From Crossaster papposus (taxonomy: Eukaryota; Echinodermata; Asteroidea; Velatida; Solasteridae), in assembly GCA_037893245.1 (NCBI GenBank), contig JBAIAA010001131.1:124001-188000 (forward strand): a stretch of DNA of 64,000 nt, read 5' to 3'. The notes beneath the pieces are model-generated. The model saw only the letters and a list, made by a program, of their open reading frames with translations, ran no database searches and was not told the DNA's origin. The stretch's first letter is position 1. Each line of letters starts with the position of its first letter. The position numbers and the translations under genes were made by a program. Shown in pieces: positions 40,301 to 55,281 of the stretch.

Positions 40301-41660
40301 TCCCTTTACATATTTCTTATGCACACTTCTTTACCTTTACATATTTCTTATGCACACTTCTTTCCCTTTACATATTTCTTATGCACACTTCTTTCCCTTT
40401 ACATATTTCTTATGCACACTTCTTTCCCTTTACATATTTCTTATGCACACTTCTTTCCCTTTACATATTTCTTATGCACACTTCTTTCCCTTTACATATT
40501 TCTTATGCACACTTCTTTCCCTTTACATATTTCTTATGCACACTTCTTTCCCTTTACATATTTCTTATGCACACTTCTTTCCCTTTACATATTTCTTATG
40601 CACACTTCTTTCCTTTTACATATTTCGTATGCACACTTCTTTCCCTTTACACATTTCTTATGCACACTTCTTTCCCTTTACATATTTCTTATGCACACTT
40701 CTTTCCCTTTACATATTTCGTATGCACACTTCTTTCCCTTTACATATTTCTTATGCACACTTCTTTCCCTTTACATATTTCTTATGCACACTTCTTTCCC
40801 TTTACATATTTCTTATGCACACTTCTTTCCCTTTACATATTTCTTATGCACACTTCTTTCCCTTTACATATTTCTTATGCACACTTCTTTCCCTTTACAT
40901 ATTTCTTATGCACACTTCTTTCCATTTACATATTTCTTATGCACACTTCTTTCCCTTTACATATTTCTTATGCACACTTCTTTCCCTTTACATATTTCTT
41001 ATGCACACTTCTTTCCCTTTACATATTTCTTATGCACACTTCTTTCCCTTTACATATTTCTTATGCACACTTCTTTCCCTTTACATATTTCTTATGCACA
41101 CTTCTTTCCCTTTACATATTTCTTATGCACACTTCTTTCCCTTTACATATTTCTTATGCACACTTCTTTCCCTTTACATATTTCTTATGCACACTTCTTT
41201 CCCTTTACATATTTCTTATGCACACTTCTTTCCCTTTACATATTTCTTATGCACACTTCTTTCCCTTTACATATTTCTTATGCACACTTCTTTCCCTTTA
41301 CATATTTCTTATGCACACTTCTTTCCCTTTACATATTTAACTCGAGGGCTTGTTCCCACATCATGTGTTTATTTCTTATGCACACTTCTTTCCCTTTACA
41401 TATTTCTTATGCACACTTCTTTCCCTTTACATATTTCTGATGCACACTTCTTTCCCTTTACATATTTCTTATGCACACTTCTTTCCCTTTACATATTTCT
41501 TATGCACACTTCTTTCCCTTTACATATTTCTTATGCACACTTCTTTCCCTTTACATATTTCTTATGCACACTTCTTTCCCTTTACATATTTCTTATGCAC
41601 ACTTCTTTCCCTTTACATATTTCTTATGCACACTTCTTTCCCTTTACATATTTCTTATGC
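37385..41660 (+). repeat. Higher-order repeat C, copy 2
   Basis: This repeats copy 1 with inserts at 37723, 37790, 38632, 38699 and 41339 and the same single-base variants in the same order. Small private differences include TTCGTATG near 38570 and TTCTTTTGC near 39234. The copy ends before CACTTCCTTCCC near 41664, which copy 1 lacks. Confidence 0.9.
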
Positions 41661-42950
41661 ACACTTCCTTCCCTTTACATATTTCTTATGCACACTTCTT
41701 TCCCTTTACATATTTCTTATGCACACTTCTTTCCCTTTACATATTTCTTATGCACACTTCTTTCCCTTTACATATTTCTTATGCACACTTCTTTCCCTTT
41801 ACATATTTCTTATGCACACTTCTTTCCCTTTACATATTTCGTATGCACACTTCTTTCCCTTTACATATTTCTTATGCACACTTCTTTCCCTTTACATATT
41901 TCTTATGCACACTTCTTTCCCTTTACATATTTCTTATGCACACTTCTTTCCCTTTACATATTTCTTATGCACACTTCTTTCCCTTTACATATTTCTTATG
42001 CACACTTCTTTCCCTTTACATATTTCTTATGCACACTTCTTTCCATTTACATATTTCTTATGCACACTTCTTTCCCTTTACATATTTCTTATGCACACTT
42101 CTTTCCCTTTACATATTTCTTATGCACACTTCTTTCCCTTTACATATTTCTTATGCACACTTCTTTCCCTTTACATATTTCTTATGCACACTTCTTTCCC
42201 TTTACATATTTCTTATGCACACTTCTTTCCCTTTACATATTTCTTATGCACACTTCTTTCCCTTTACATATTTCTTATGCACACTTCTTTCCCTTTACAT
42301 ATTTCTTATGCACACTTCTTTCCCTTTACATATTTCTTATGCACACTTCTTTCCCTTTACATATTTCTTATGCACACTTCTTTCCCTTTACATATTTCTT
42401 ATGCACACTTCTTTCCCTTTACATATTTCTTATGCACACTTCTTTCCCTTTACATATTTAACTCGAGGGCTTGTTCCCACATCATGTGTTTATTTCTTAT
42501 GCACACTTCTTTCCCTTTACATATTTCTTATGCACACTTCTTTCCCTTTACATATTTCTGATGCACACTTCTTTCCCTTTACATATTTCTTATGCACACT
42601 TCTTTCCCTTTACATATTTCTTATGCACACTTCTTTCCCTTTACATATTTCTTATGCACACTTCTTTCCCTTTACATATTTCTTATGCACACTTCTTTCC
42701 CTTTACATATTTCTTATGCACACTTCTTTCCCTTTACATATTTCTTATGCACACTTCTTTCCCTTTACATATTTCTTATGCACACTTCTTTCCCTTTACA
42801 TATTTCTTATGCACACTTCTTTCCCTTTACATATTTCTTATGCACACTTCTTTCCCTTTACATATTTCTTATGCACACTTCTTTCCCTTTACATATTTCT
42901 TATGCACACTTCTTTCCCTTTACATATTTCTTATGCACACTTCTTTCCCT

Positions 42951-43755
42951 TTACAAATGTCTTATGAACACTTCTTTCCCTTTACATATTTCTTATGCAC
43001 ACTTCTTTCCCTTTACATATTTCTTATGCACACTTCTTTCCCTTTACATATTTCTTATGCACACTTCTTTCCCTTTACATATTTCTTATGCACACTTCTT
43101 TCCCTTTACATATTTCTTATGCACACTTCTTTCCCTTTACATATTTCTTATGCACACTTCTTTCCCTTTACATATTTCTTATGCACACTTCTTTCCCTTT
43201 ACATATTTCTTATGCACACTTCTTTCCCTTTACATATTTATTATGCACACTTCTTTCCCTTTACATATTCCTTATGCACACTTCTTTCCCTTTACATATT
43301 TCTTATGCACACTTCTTTCCCTTTACATATTTCTTATGCACACTTCTTTCCCTTTACATATTTCTTATGCACACTTCTTTCCCTTTACATATTTCTTATG
43401 CACACTTCTTTCCCTTTACATATTTCTTATGCACACTTCTTTCCCTTTACATATTTCTTATGCACACTTCTTTCCCTTTACATATTTCTTATGCACACTT
43501 CTTTCCCTTTACATATTTCTTATGCACACTTCTTTCCCTTTACATATTTCTTATGCACACTTCTTTCCCTTTACATATTTCTTATGCACACTTCTTTCCC
43601 TTTACATATTTCTTATGCACACTTCTTTCCCTTTACATATTTCTTATGCACACTTCTTTCCCTTTACATATTTCTTATGCACACTTCTTTCCCTTTACAT
43701 ATTTCTTATGCACACTTCTTTCCCTTTACAAATGTCTTATGAACACTTCTTTCCC
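42951..43755 (+). repeat. 775-bp displaced marker ACAAATGTCTTATGAAC
   Basis: A distinctive monomer junction with two changes (ACAAATGTC and TTATGAACAC) occurs at 42953 and again at 43728, 25 monomers later. Further copies are near 37188 and at 45628. Confidence 0.85.
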
Positions 43756-45475
43756 TTTACATATTTCTTATGCACACTTCTTTCCCTTTACATATTTCTT
43801 ATGCACACTTCTTTCCCTTTACATATTTCTTATGCACACTTCTTTCCCTTTACATATTTCTTATGCACACTTCTTTCCCTTTACATATTTATTATGCACA
43901 CTTCTTTCCCTTTACATATTTCTTATGCACACTTCTTTCCCTTTACATATTTCTTATGCACACTTCTTTCCCTTTACATATTTCTTATGCACACTTCTTT
44001 CCCTTTACATATTTCTTATGCACACTTCTTTCCCTTTACATATTTCTTATGCACACTTCTTTCCCTTTACATATTTCTTATGCACACTTCTTTCCCTTTA
44101 CATATTTCTTATGCACACTTCTTTCCCTTTACATATTTATTATGCACACTTCTTTCCCTTTACATATTCCTTATGCACACTTCTTTCCCTTTACATATTT
44201 CTTATGCACACTTCTTTCCCTTTACATATTTCTTATGCACACTTCTTTCCCTTTACATATTTCTTATGCACACTTCTTTCCCTTTACATATTTCTTATGC
44301 ACACTTCTTTCCCTTTACATATTTCTTATGCACACTTCTTTCCCTTTACATATTTCTTATGCACATTTCTTTCCCTTTACATATTTCTTATGCACACTTC
44401 TTTCCCTTTACATATTTCTTATGCACACTTCTTTCCCTTTACATATTTCTTATGCACACTTCTTTCCCTTTACATATTTCTTATGCACACTTCTTTCCCT
44501 TTACATATTTCTTATGCACACTTCTTTCCCTTTACATATTTCTTATGCACATTTCTTTCCCTTTACATATTTCTTATGCACACTTCCTTCCCTTTACATA
44601 TTTCTTATGCACACTTCTTTCCCTTTACATATTTCTTATGCACACTTCTTTCCCTTTACATATTTCTTATGCACACTTCTTTCCCTTTACATATTTCTTA
44701 TGCACACTTCTTTCCCTTTACATATTTAACTCGAGGGCTTGTTCCCACATCATGTGTTTATTTATTATGCACACTTCTTTCCCTTTACATATTTAACTCG
44801 AGGGCTTGTTCCCACATCATGTGTTTATTTCTTATGCACACTTCTTTCCCTTTACATATTTCTTATGCACACTTCTTTCCCTTTACATATTTCTTATGCA
44901 CACTTCTTTCCCTTTACATATTTCTTATGCACACTTCTTTCCCTTTACATATTTCTTATGCACACTTCTTTCCCTTTACATATTGCTTATGCACACTTCT
45001 TTCCCTTTACATATTTCTTATGCACACTTCTTTCCCTTTACATATTTCTTATGCACACTTCTTTCCCTTTACATATTTCTTATGCACACTTCTTTCCCTT
45101 TACATATTTCTTATGCACACTTCTTTCCCTTTACATATTTCTTATGCACACTTCTTTCCCTTTACATATTTCTTATGCACACTTCTTTCCCTTTACATAT
45201 TTCTTATGCACACTTCTTTCCCTTTACATATTTCTTATGCACACTTCTTTCCCTTTACATATTTCTTATGCACACTTCTTTCCCTTTACATATTTCTTAT
45301 GCACACTTCTTTCCCTTTACATATTTCTTATGCACACTTCTTTCCCTTTACATATTTCTTATGCACACTTCTTTCCCTTTACATATTTCTTATGCACACT
45401 TCTTTCCCTTTATTATTTCTTATGCACACTTCTTTCCATTTACATATTTCTTATGCACACTTCTTTCCATTTACA
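43728..45475 (+). repeat. Higher-order repeat D, copy 1 (1,900-bp offset)
   Basis: Markers ACAAATGTC (43728), TTATTATG then TATTCCTTATG near 44149-44171, GCACATTTC near 44365 and 44551, the insert pair 44728/44795, TATTGCTTATG near 44984, and the TTTATTATTTC junction at 45412 all recur 1,900 bp later. Confidence 0.88.
45412..45475 (+). repeat. TTTATTATTTC cassette with two TTTCCATTT monomers
   Basis: At 45412 the usual TTTACATATTTC is replaced by TTTATTATTTC, giving a 30-bp unit. The next two monomers both have TTTCCATTT. The cassette recurs at 47312, 51278, 53276, 57273, 59798 and 60944, and the window ends inside an eighth copy (63997). It is not seen before 45 kb. Confidence 0.92.
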
Positions 45476-45627
45476 TATTTCTTATGCACACTTCTTTCCC
45501 TTTACATATTTCTTATGCACACTTCTTTCCCTTTACATATTTCTTATGCACACTTCTTTCCCTTTACATATTTCTTATGCACACTTCTTTCCCTTTACAT
45601 ATTTCTTATGCACACTTCTTTCCCTTT

Positions 45628-47375
45628 ACAAATGTCTTATGAACACTTCTTTCCCTTTACATATTTCTTATGCACACTTCTTTCCCTTTACATATTTCTT
45701 ATGCACACTTCTTTCCCTTTACATATTTCTTATGCACACTTCTTTCCCTTTACATATTTCTTATGCACACTTCTTTCCCTTTACATATTTATTATGCACA
45801 CTTCTTTCCCTTTACATATTTCTTATGCACACTTCTTTCCCTTTACATATTTCTTATGCACACTTCTTTCCCTTTACATATTTCTTATGCACACTTCTTT
45901 CCCTTTACATATTTCTTATGCACACTTCTTTCCCTTTACATATTTCTTATGCACACTTCTTTCCCTTTACATATTTCTTATGCACACTTCTTTCCCTTTA
46001 CATATTTCTTATGCACACTTCTTTCCCTTTACATATTTATTATGCACACTTCTTTCCCTTTACATATTCCTTATGCACACTTCTTTCCCTTTACATATTT
46101 CTTATGCACACTTCTTTCCCTTTACATATTTCTTATGCACACTTCTTTCCCTTTACATATTTCTTATGCACACTTCTTTCCCTTTACATATTTCTTATGC
46201 ACACTTCTTTCCCTTTACATATTTCTTATGCACACTTCTTTCCCTTTACATATTTCTTATGCACATTTCTTTCCCTTTACATATTTCTTATGCACACTTC
46301 TTTCCCTTTACATATTTCTTATGCACACTTCTTTCCCTTTACATATTTCTTATGCACACTTCTTTCCCTTTACATATTTCTTATGCACACTTCTTTCCCT
46401 TTACATATTTCTTATGCACACTTCTTTCCCTTTACATATTTCTTATGCACATTTCTTTCCCTTTACATATTTCTTATGCACACTTCCTTCCCTTTACATA
46501 TTTCTTATGCACACTTCTTTCCCTTTACATATTTCTTATGCACACTTCTTTCCCTTTACATATTTCTTATGCACACTTCTTTCCCTTTACATATTTCTTA
46601 TGCACACTTCTTTCCCTTTACATATTTAACTCGAGGGCTTGTTCCCACATCATGTGTTTATTTATTATGCACACTTCTTTCCCTTTACATATTTAACTCG
46701 AGGGCTTGTTCCCACATCATGTGTTTATTTCTTATGCACACTTCTTTCCCTTTACATATTTCTTATGCACACTTCTTTCCCTTTACATATTTCTTATGCA
46801 CACTTCTTTCCCTTTACATATTTCTTATGCACACTTCTTTCCCTTTACATATTTCTTATGCACACTTCTTTCCCTTTACATATTGCTTATGCACACTTCT
46901 TTCCCTTTACATATTTCTTATGCACACTTCTTTCCCTTTACATATTTCTTATGCACACTTCTTTCCCTTTACATATTTCTTATGCACACTTCTTTCCCTT
47001 TACATATTTCTTATGCACACTTCTTTCCCTTTACATATTTCTTATGCACACTTCTTTCCCTTTACATATTTCTTATGCACACTTCTTTCCCTTTACATAT
47101 TTCTTATGCACACTTCTTTCCCTTTACATATTTCTTATGCACACTTCTTTCCCTTTACATATTTCTTATGCACACTTCTTTCCCTTTACATATTTCTTAT
47201 GCACACTTCTTTCCCTTTACATATTTCTTATGCACACTTCTTTCCCTTTACATATTTCTTATGCACACTTCTTTCCCTTTACATATTTCTTATGCACACT
47301 TCTTTCCCTTTATTATTTCTTATGCACACTTCTTTCCATTTACATATTTCTTATGCACACTTCTTTCCATTTACA
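45628..47375 (+). repeat. Higher-order repeat D, copy 2
   Basis: The full marker order of 43728-45475 is repeated, with the insert pair at 46628/46695 and the TTTATTATTTC junction at 47312. Confidence 0.88.
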
Positions 47376-48000
47376 TATTTCTTATGCACACTTCTTTCCC
47401 TTTACATATTTCTTATGCACACTTCTTTCCCTTTACATATTTCTTATGCACACTTCTTTCCCTTTACATATTTCTTATGCACACTTCTTTCCCTTTACAT
47501 ATTTATTATGCACACTTCTTTCCCTTTACATATTTCTTATGCACACTTCTTTCCCTTTACATATTTCTTATGCACACTTCTTTCCCTTTACATATTTCTT
47601 ATGCACACTTCTTTCCCTTTACATATTTCTTATGCACACTTCTTTCCCTTTACATATTTCTTATGCACACTTCTTTCTCTTTACATATTTCTTATGCACA
47701 CTTCTTTCCCTTTACATATTTATTATGCACACTTCTTTCCCTTTAAATATTTCTTATGCACACTTCTTTCCCTTTACATATTTCTTATGCACACTTCTTT
47801 CCCTTTACATATTTCTTATGCACACTTTTTTCCCTTTACATATTTCTTATGCACACTTCTTTCCCTTTACATATTTCTTATGCACACTTCTTTCCCTTTA
47901 CATATTTCTTATGCACACTTCTTTCCCTTTACATATTTCTTATGCACACTTCTTTCCCTTTACATATTTCTTATGCACACTTCTTTCCCTTTACATATTT

Positions 48001-48728
48001 AACTCGAGGGCTTGTTCCCACATCATGTGTTTATTTCTTATGCACACTTCTTTCCCTTTACATATTTCTTATGCACACTTCTTTCCCTTTACATATTTCT
48101 TATGCACACTTCTTTCCCTTTACATATTTAACTCGAGGGCTTGTTCCCACATCATGTGTTTATTTCTTATGCACACTTCTTTCCCTTTACATATTTCTTA
48201 TGCACACTTCTTTCCCTTTACATATTTCTTATGCACACTTCTTTCCCTTTACATATTTCTTATGCACACTTCTTTCCCTTTACATATTTCTTATGCACAC
48301 ATCTTTCCCTTTACATATTTCTTATGCACACTTCTTTCCCTTGACATATTTCTTATGCACACTTCTTTCCCTTTACATATTTCTTATGCACACTTCTTTC
48401 CCTTTACATATTTCTTATGCACACTTCTTTCCCTTTACATATTTCTTATGCACACTTCTTTCCCTTTACATATTTCTTATGCACACTTCTTTCCCTTTAC
48501 ATATTTCTTATGCACACTTCTTTCCCTTTACATATTTCTTATGCACACTTCTTTCCCTTTACATATTTCTTATGCACACTTCTTTCCCTTTACATATTTC
48601 TTATGCACACTTCTTTCCCTTTACATATTTCTTATGCACACTTCTTTCCCTTTACATATTTCTTATGCACACTTCTTTCCCTTTACATATTTAACTCGAG
48701 GGCTTGTTCCCACATCATGTGTTTATTT
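48001..48728 (+). repeat. Insert trio module (129 then 563 bp)
   Basis: Inserts at 48001, 48130 and 48693; the third is followed by TTCGTATG. The monomer near 48300 has CACACATCTTTCCC, and CCCTTGACATAT occurs near 48338. The trio also occurs at 53965, 55282, 57776 and 61975, and with 98 instead of 129 bp at 49318. Confidence 0.92.
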
Positions 48729-49317
48729 CGTATGCACACTTCTTTCCCTTTACATATTTCTTATGCACACTTCTTTCCCTTTACATATTTCTTATGCACA
48801 CTTCTTTCCCTTTACATATTTCTTATGCACACTTCTTTCCCTTTACATATTTCTTATGCACACTTCTTTCCCTTTACATATTTCTTATGCACACTTCTTT
48901 CCCTTTACATATTTATTATGCACACTTCTTTCCCTTTACATATTTATTATGCACACTTCTTTCCCTTTACATATTTCTTATGCACACTTCTTTCCCTTTA
49001 CATATTTCTTATGCACACTTCTTTCCCTTTACATATTTCTTATGCACACTTCTTTCCCTTTACATATTTCTTATGCACACTTCTTTCCCTTTACATATTT
49101 CTTATGCACACTTCTTTCCCTTTACATATTTCTTATGCACACTTCTTTCCCTTTACATATTTCTTATGCACACTTCTTTCCCTTTACATATTTCTTATGC
49201 ACACTTCTTTCCTTTTACATATTTCGTATGCACACTTCTTTCCCTTTACACATTTCTTATGCACACTTCTTTCCCTTTACATATTTCTTATGCACACTTC
49301 TTTCCCTTTACATATTT

Positions 49318-50014
49318 AACTCGAGGGCTTGTTCCCACATCATGTGTTTATTTCTTATGCACACTTCTTTCCCTTTACATATTTCTTATGCACACTTCTT
49401 TCCCTTTACATATTTAACTCGAGGGCTTGTTCCCACATCATGTGTTTATTTCTTATGCACACTTCTTTCCCTTTACATATTTCTTATGCACACTTCTTTC
49501 CCTTTACATATTTCTTATGCACACTTCTTTCCCTTTACATATTTCTTATGCACACTTCTTTCCCTTTACATATTTCTTATGCACACTTCTTTCCCTTTAC
49601 ATATTTCTTATGCACACTTCTTTCCCTTTACATATTTCTTATGCACACTTCTTTCCCTTTACATATTTCTTATGCACACTTCTTTCCCTTTACATATTTC
49701 TTATGCACACTTCTTTCCCTTTACATATTTCTTATGCACACTTCTTTCCCTTTACATATTTCTTATGCACACTTCTTTCCCTTTACATATTTCTTATGCA
49801 CACTTCTTTCCCTTTACATATTTCTTATGCACACTTCTTTCCCTTTACATATTTCTTATGCACACTTCTTTCCCTTTACATATTTCTTATGCACACTTCT
49901 TTCCCTTTACATATTTCTTATGCACACTTCTTTCCCTTTACATATTTCTTATGCACACTTCTTTCCCTTTACATATTTAACTCGAGGGCTTGTTCCCACA
50001 TCATGTGTTTATTT
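49318..50014 (+). repeat. Insert trio module, short form (98 then 563 bp)
   Basis: Inserts at 49318, 49416 and 49979, the last followed by TTCGTATG. One monomer fewer separates the first two than in the other trios. Its partner in copy 2 of repeat E (55282) has the 129-bp form. Confidence 0.92.
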
Positions 50015-53000
50015 CGTATGCACACTTCTTTCCCTTTACATATTTCTTATGCACACTTCTTTCCCTTTACATATTTCTTATGCACACTTCTTTCCCTTTA
50101 CATATTTCTTATGCACACTTCTTTCCCTTTACATATTTATTATGCACACTTCTTTCCCTTTACATATTTCTTATGCACACTTCTTTCCCTTTACATATTT
50201 ATTATGCACACTTCTTTCCCTTTACATATTTATTATGCACACTTCTTTCCCTTTACATATTTCTTATGCACACTTCTTTCCCTTTACATATTTCTTATGC
50301 ACACTTCTTTCCCTTTACATATTTCTTATGCACACTTCTTTCCCTTTACATATTTCTTATGCACACTTCTTTCCCTTTACATATTTCTTATGCACACTTC
50401 TTTCCCTTTACATATTTCTTATGCACACTTCTTGCCCTTTACATATTTCTTATGCACACTTCTTTCCCTTTACATATTTCTTATGCACACTTCTTTCCTT
50501 TTACATATTTCGTATGCACACTTCTTTCCCTTTACACATTTCTTATGCACACTTCTTTCCCTTTACATATTTCTTATGCACACTTCTTTCTCTTTACATA
50601 TTTCTTATGCACACTTCTTTCCCTTTACATATTTCTTATGCACACTTCTTTCCCTTTACATATTTCTTATGCACACTTCTTTCCCTTTACATATTTCCTA
50701 TGCACACTTCTTTCCCTTTACATATTTCTTATGCACACTTCTTTCCCTTTACATATTTCTTATGCACACTTCTTTCCCTTTACATATTTCTTATGCACAC
50801 TTCTTTCCCTTTACATATTTCTTATGCACACTTCTTTCCCTTTACATATTTCTTATGCACACTTCTTTCCCTTTACATATTTCTTATGCACACTTCTTTC
50901 CCTTTACATATTTCTTATGCACACTTCTTTCCCTTTACATATTTCTTATGCACACTTCTTTCCCTTTACATATTTCTTATGCACACTTCTTTCCCTTTAC
51001 ATATTTCTTATGCACACTTCTTTCCCTTTACATATTTCTTATGCACACTTCTTTCCCTTTACATATTTCTTATGCACACTTCTTTCCCTTTACATATTTC
51101 TTATGCACACTTCTTTCCCTTTACATATTTCTTATGCACACTTCTTTCCCTTTACATATTTCTTATGCACACTTCTTTCCCTTTACATATTTCTTATGCA
51201 CACTTCTTTCCCTTTACATATTTCTTATGCACACTTCTTTCCCTTTACATATTTCTTATGCACACTTCTTTCCCTTTATTATTTCTTATGCACACTTCTT
51301 TCCATTTACATATTTCTTATGCACACTTCTTTCCATTTACATATTTCTTATGCACACTTCTTTCCCTTTACATATTTCTTATGCACACTTCTTTCCCTTT
51401 ACATATTTCTTATGCACACTTTTTTCCCTTTACATATTTCTTATGCACACTTCTTTCCCTTTACATATTTCTTATGCACACTTCTTTCCCTTTACATATT
51501 TCTTATGCACACTTTTTTCCCTTTACATATTTCTTATGCACACTTCTTTCCCTTTACATATTTCTTATGCACACTTCTTTCCCTTTACATATTTCTTATG
51601 CACACTTCTTTCCCTTTACATATTTCTTATGCACACTTCTTTCCCTTTACATATTTCTTATGCACACTTCTTTCCCTTTACATATTTCTTATGCACACTT
51701 CTTTCCCTTTACATATTTCTTATGCACACTTCTTTCCCTTTACATATTTCTTATGCACACTTCTTTCCCTTTACATATTTAACTCGAGGGCTTGTTCCCA
51801 CATCATGTGTTTATTTCTTATGCACACTTCTTTCCCTTTACATATTTCTTATGCACACTTCTTTCCCTTTACATATTTCTTATGCACACTTCTTTCCCTT
51901 TACATATTTCTTATGCACACTTCTTTCCCTTTACATATTTCTTATGCACACTTCTTTCCCTTTACATATTTCTTATGCACACTTCTTTCCCTTTACATAT
52001 TTATTATGCACACTTCTTTCCCTTTACATATTCCTTATGCACACTTCTTTCCCTTTACATATTTCTTATGCACACTTCTTTCCCTTTACATATTTCTTAT
52101 GCACACTTCTTTCCCTTTACATATTTCTTATGCACACTTCTTTCCCTTTACATATTTCTTATGCACACTTCTTTCCCTTTACATATTTCTTATGCACACT
52201 TCTTTCCCTTTACATATTTCTTATGCACATTTCTTTCCCTTTACATATTTCTTATGCACACTTCTTTCCCTTTACATATTTCTTATGCACACTTCTTTCC
52301 CTTTACATATTTCTTATGCACACTTCTTTCCCTTTACATATTTCTTATGCACACTTCTTTCCCTTTACATATTTCTTATGCACACTTCTTTCCCTTTACA
52401 TATTTCTTATGCACATTTCTTTCCCTTTACATATTTCTTATGCACACTTCCTTCCCTTTACATATTTCTTATGCACACTTCTTTCCCTTTACATATTTCT
52501 TATGCACACTTCTTTCCCTTTACATATTTCTTATGCACACTTCTTTCCCTTTACATATTTCTTATGCACACTTCTTTCCCTTTACATATTTAACTCGAGG
52601 GCTTGTTCCCACATCATGTGTTTATTTATTATGCACACTTCTTTCCCTTTACATATTTAACTCGAGGGCTTGTTCCCACATCATGTGTTTATTTCTTATG
52701 CACACTTCTTTCCCTTTACATATTTCTTATGCACACTTCTTTCCCTTTACATATTTCTTATGCACACTTCTTTCCCTTTACATATTTCTTATGCACACTT
52801 CTTTCCCTTTACATATTTCTTATGCACACTTCTTTCCCTTTACATATTGCTTATGCACACTTCTTTCCCTTTACATATTTCTTATGCACACTTCTTTCCC
52901 TTTACATATTTCTTATGCACACTTCTTTCCCTTTACATATTTCTTATGCACACTTCTTTCCCTTTACATATTTCTTATGCACACTTCTTTCCCTTTACAT

Positions 53001-53964
53001 ATTTCTTATGCACACTTCTTTCCCTTTACATATTTCTTATGCACACTTCTTTCCCTTTACATATTTCTTATGCACACTTCTTTCCCTTTACATATTTCTT
53101 ATGCACACTTCTTTCCCTTTACATATTTCTTATGCACACTTCTTTCCCTTTACATATTTCTTATGCACACTTCTTTCCCTTTACATATTTCTTATGCACA
53201 CTTCTTTCCCTTTACATATTTCTTATGCACACTTCTTTCCCTTTACATATTTCTTATGCACACTTCTTTCCCTTTATTATTTCTTATGCACACTTCTTTC
53301 CATTTACATATTTCTTATGCACACTTCTTTCCATTTACATATTTCTTATGCACACTTCTTTCCCTTTACATATTTCTTATGCACACTTCTTTCCCTTTAC
53401 ATATTTCTTATGCACACTTCTTTCCCTTTACATATTTCTTATGCACACTTCTTTCCCTTTACATATTTATTATGCACACTTCTTTCCCTTTACATATTTC
53501 TTATGCACACTTCTTTCCCTTTACATATTTCTTATGCACACTTCTTTCCCTTTACATATTTCTTATGCACACTTCTTTCCCTTTACATATTTCTTATGCA
53601 CACTTCTTTCCCTTTACATATTTCTTATGCACACTTCTTTCTCTTTACATATTTCTTATGCACACTTCTTTCCCTTTACATATTTATTATGCACACTTCT
53701 TTCCCTTTAAATATTTCTTATGCACACTTCTTTCCCTTTACATATTTCTTATGCACACTTCTTTCCCTTTACATATTTCTTATGCACACTTTTTTCCCTT
53801 TACATATTTCTTATGCACACTTCTTTCCCTTTACATATTTCTTATGCACACTTCTTTCCCTTTACATATTTCTTATGCACACTTCTTTCCCTTTACATAT
53901 TTCTTATGCACACTTCTTTCCCTTTACATATTTCTTATGCACACTTCTTTCCCTTTACATATTT

Positions 53965-54692
53965 AACTCGAGGGCTTGTTCCCACATCATGTGTTTATTT
54001 CTTATGCACACTTCTTTCCCTTTACATATTTCTTATGCACACTTCTTTCCCTTTACATATTTCTTATGCACACTTCTTTCCCTTTACATATTTAACTCGA
54101 GGGCTTGTTCCCACATCATGTGTTTATTTCTTATGCACACTTCTTTCCCTTTACATATTTCTTATGCACACTTCTTTCCCTTTACATATTTCTTATGCAC
54201 ACTTCTTTCCCTTTACATATTTCTTATGCACACTTCTTTCCCTTTACATATTTCTTATGCACACATCTTTCCCTTTACATATTTCTTATGCACACTTCTT
54301 TCCCTTTACATATTTCTTATGCACACTTCTTTCCCTTTACATATTTCTTATGCACACTTCTTTCCCTTTACATATTTCTTATGCACACTTCTTTCCCTTT
54401 ACATATTTCTTATGCACACTTCTTTCCCTTTACATATTTCTTATGCACACTTCTTTCCCTTTACATATTTCTTATGCACACTTCTTTCCCTTTACATATT
54501 TCTTATGCACACTTCTTTCCCTTTACATATTTCTTATGCACACTTCTTTCCCTTTACATATTTCTTATGCACACTTCTTTCCCTTTACATATTTCTTATG
54601 CACACTTCTTTCCCTTTACATATTTCTTATGCACACTTCTTTCCCTTTACATATTTAACTCGAGGGCTTGTTCCCACATCATGTGTTTATTT
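53965..54692 (+). repeat. Insert trio module
   Basis: Inserts at 53965, 54094 and 54657, the last followed by TTCGTATG. The CACACATCTTTCCC variant of the first trio is retained (near 54263), while its CCCTTGACATAT variant is not. Confidence 0.92.
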
Positions 54693-55281
54693 CGTATGCA
54701 CACTTCTTTCCCTTTACATATTTCTTATGCACACTTCTTTCCCTTTACATATTTCTTATGCACACTTCTTTCCCTTTACATATTTCTTATGCACACTTCT
54801 TTCCCTTTACATATTTCTTATGCACACTTCTTTCCCTTTACATATTTCTTATGCACACTTCTTTCCCTTTACATATTTATTATGCACACTTCTTTCCCTT
54901 TACATATTTATTATGCACACTTCTTTCCCTTTACATATTTCTTATGCACACTTCTTTCCCTTTACATATTTCTTATGCACACTTCTTTCCCTTTACATAT
55001 TTCTTATGCACACTTCTTTCCCTTTACATATTTCTTATGCACACTTCTTTCCCTTTACATATTTCTTATGCACACTTCTTTCCCTTTACATATTTCTTAT
55101 GCACACTTCTTTCCCTTTACATATTTCTTATGCACACTTCTTTCCCTTTACATATTTCTTATGCACACTTCTTTCCTTTTACATATTTCGTATGCACACT
55201 TCTTTCCCTTTACACATTTCTTATGCACACTTCTTTCCCTTTACATATTTCTTATGCACACTTCTTTCCCTTTACATATTT

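Larger units (their letters stand above)
46025..51900 (+). repeat. Higher-order repeat E, copy 1 (about 5.96-6.0 kb)
   Basis: Inserts at 46628, 46695, 48001, 48130, 48693 and 49318 recur 5,964 bp later. Those at 49416, 49979 and 51781 recur 5,995 bp later, because copy 2 holds one extra monomer between its 55282 and 55411 inserts. The cassettes at 47312 and 51278 and CTTTAAATATTTC near 47745 are shared. The right edge is near 51900, because the insert at 57905 has no partner here. Confidence 0.9.
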
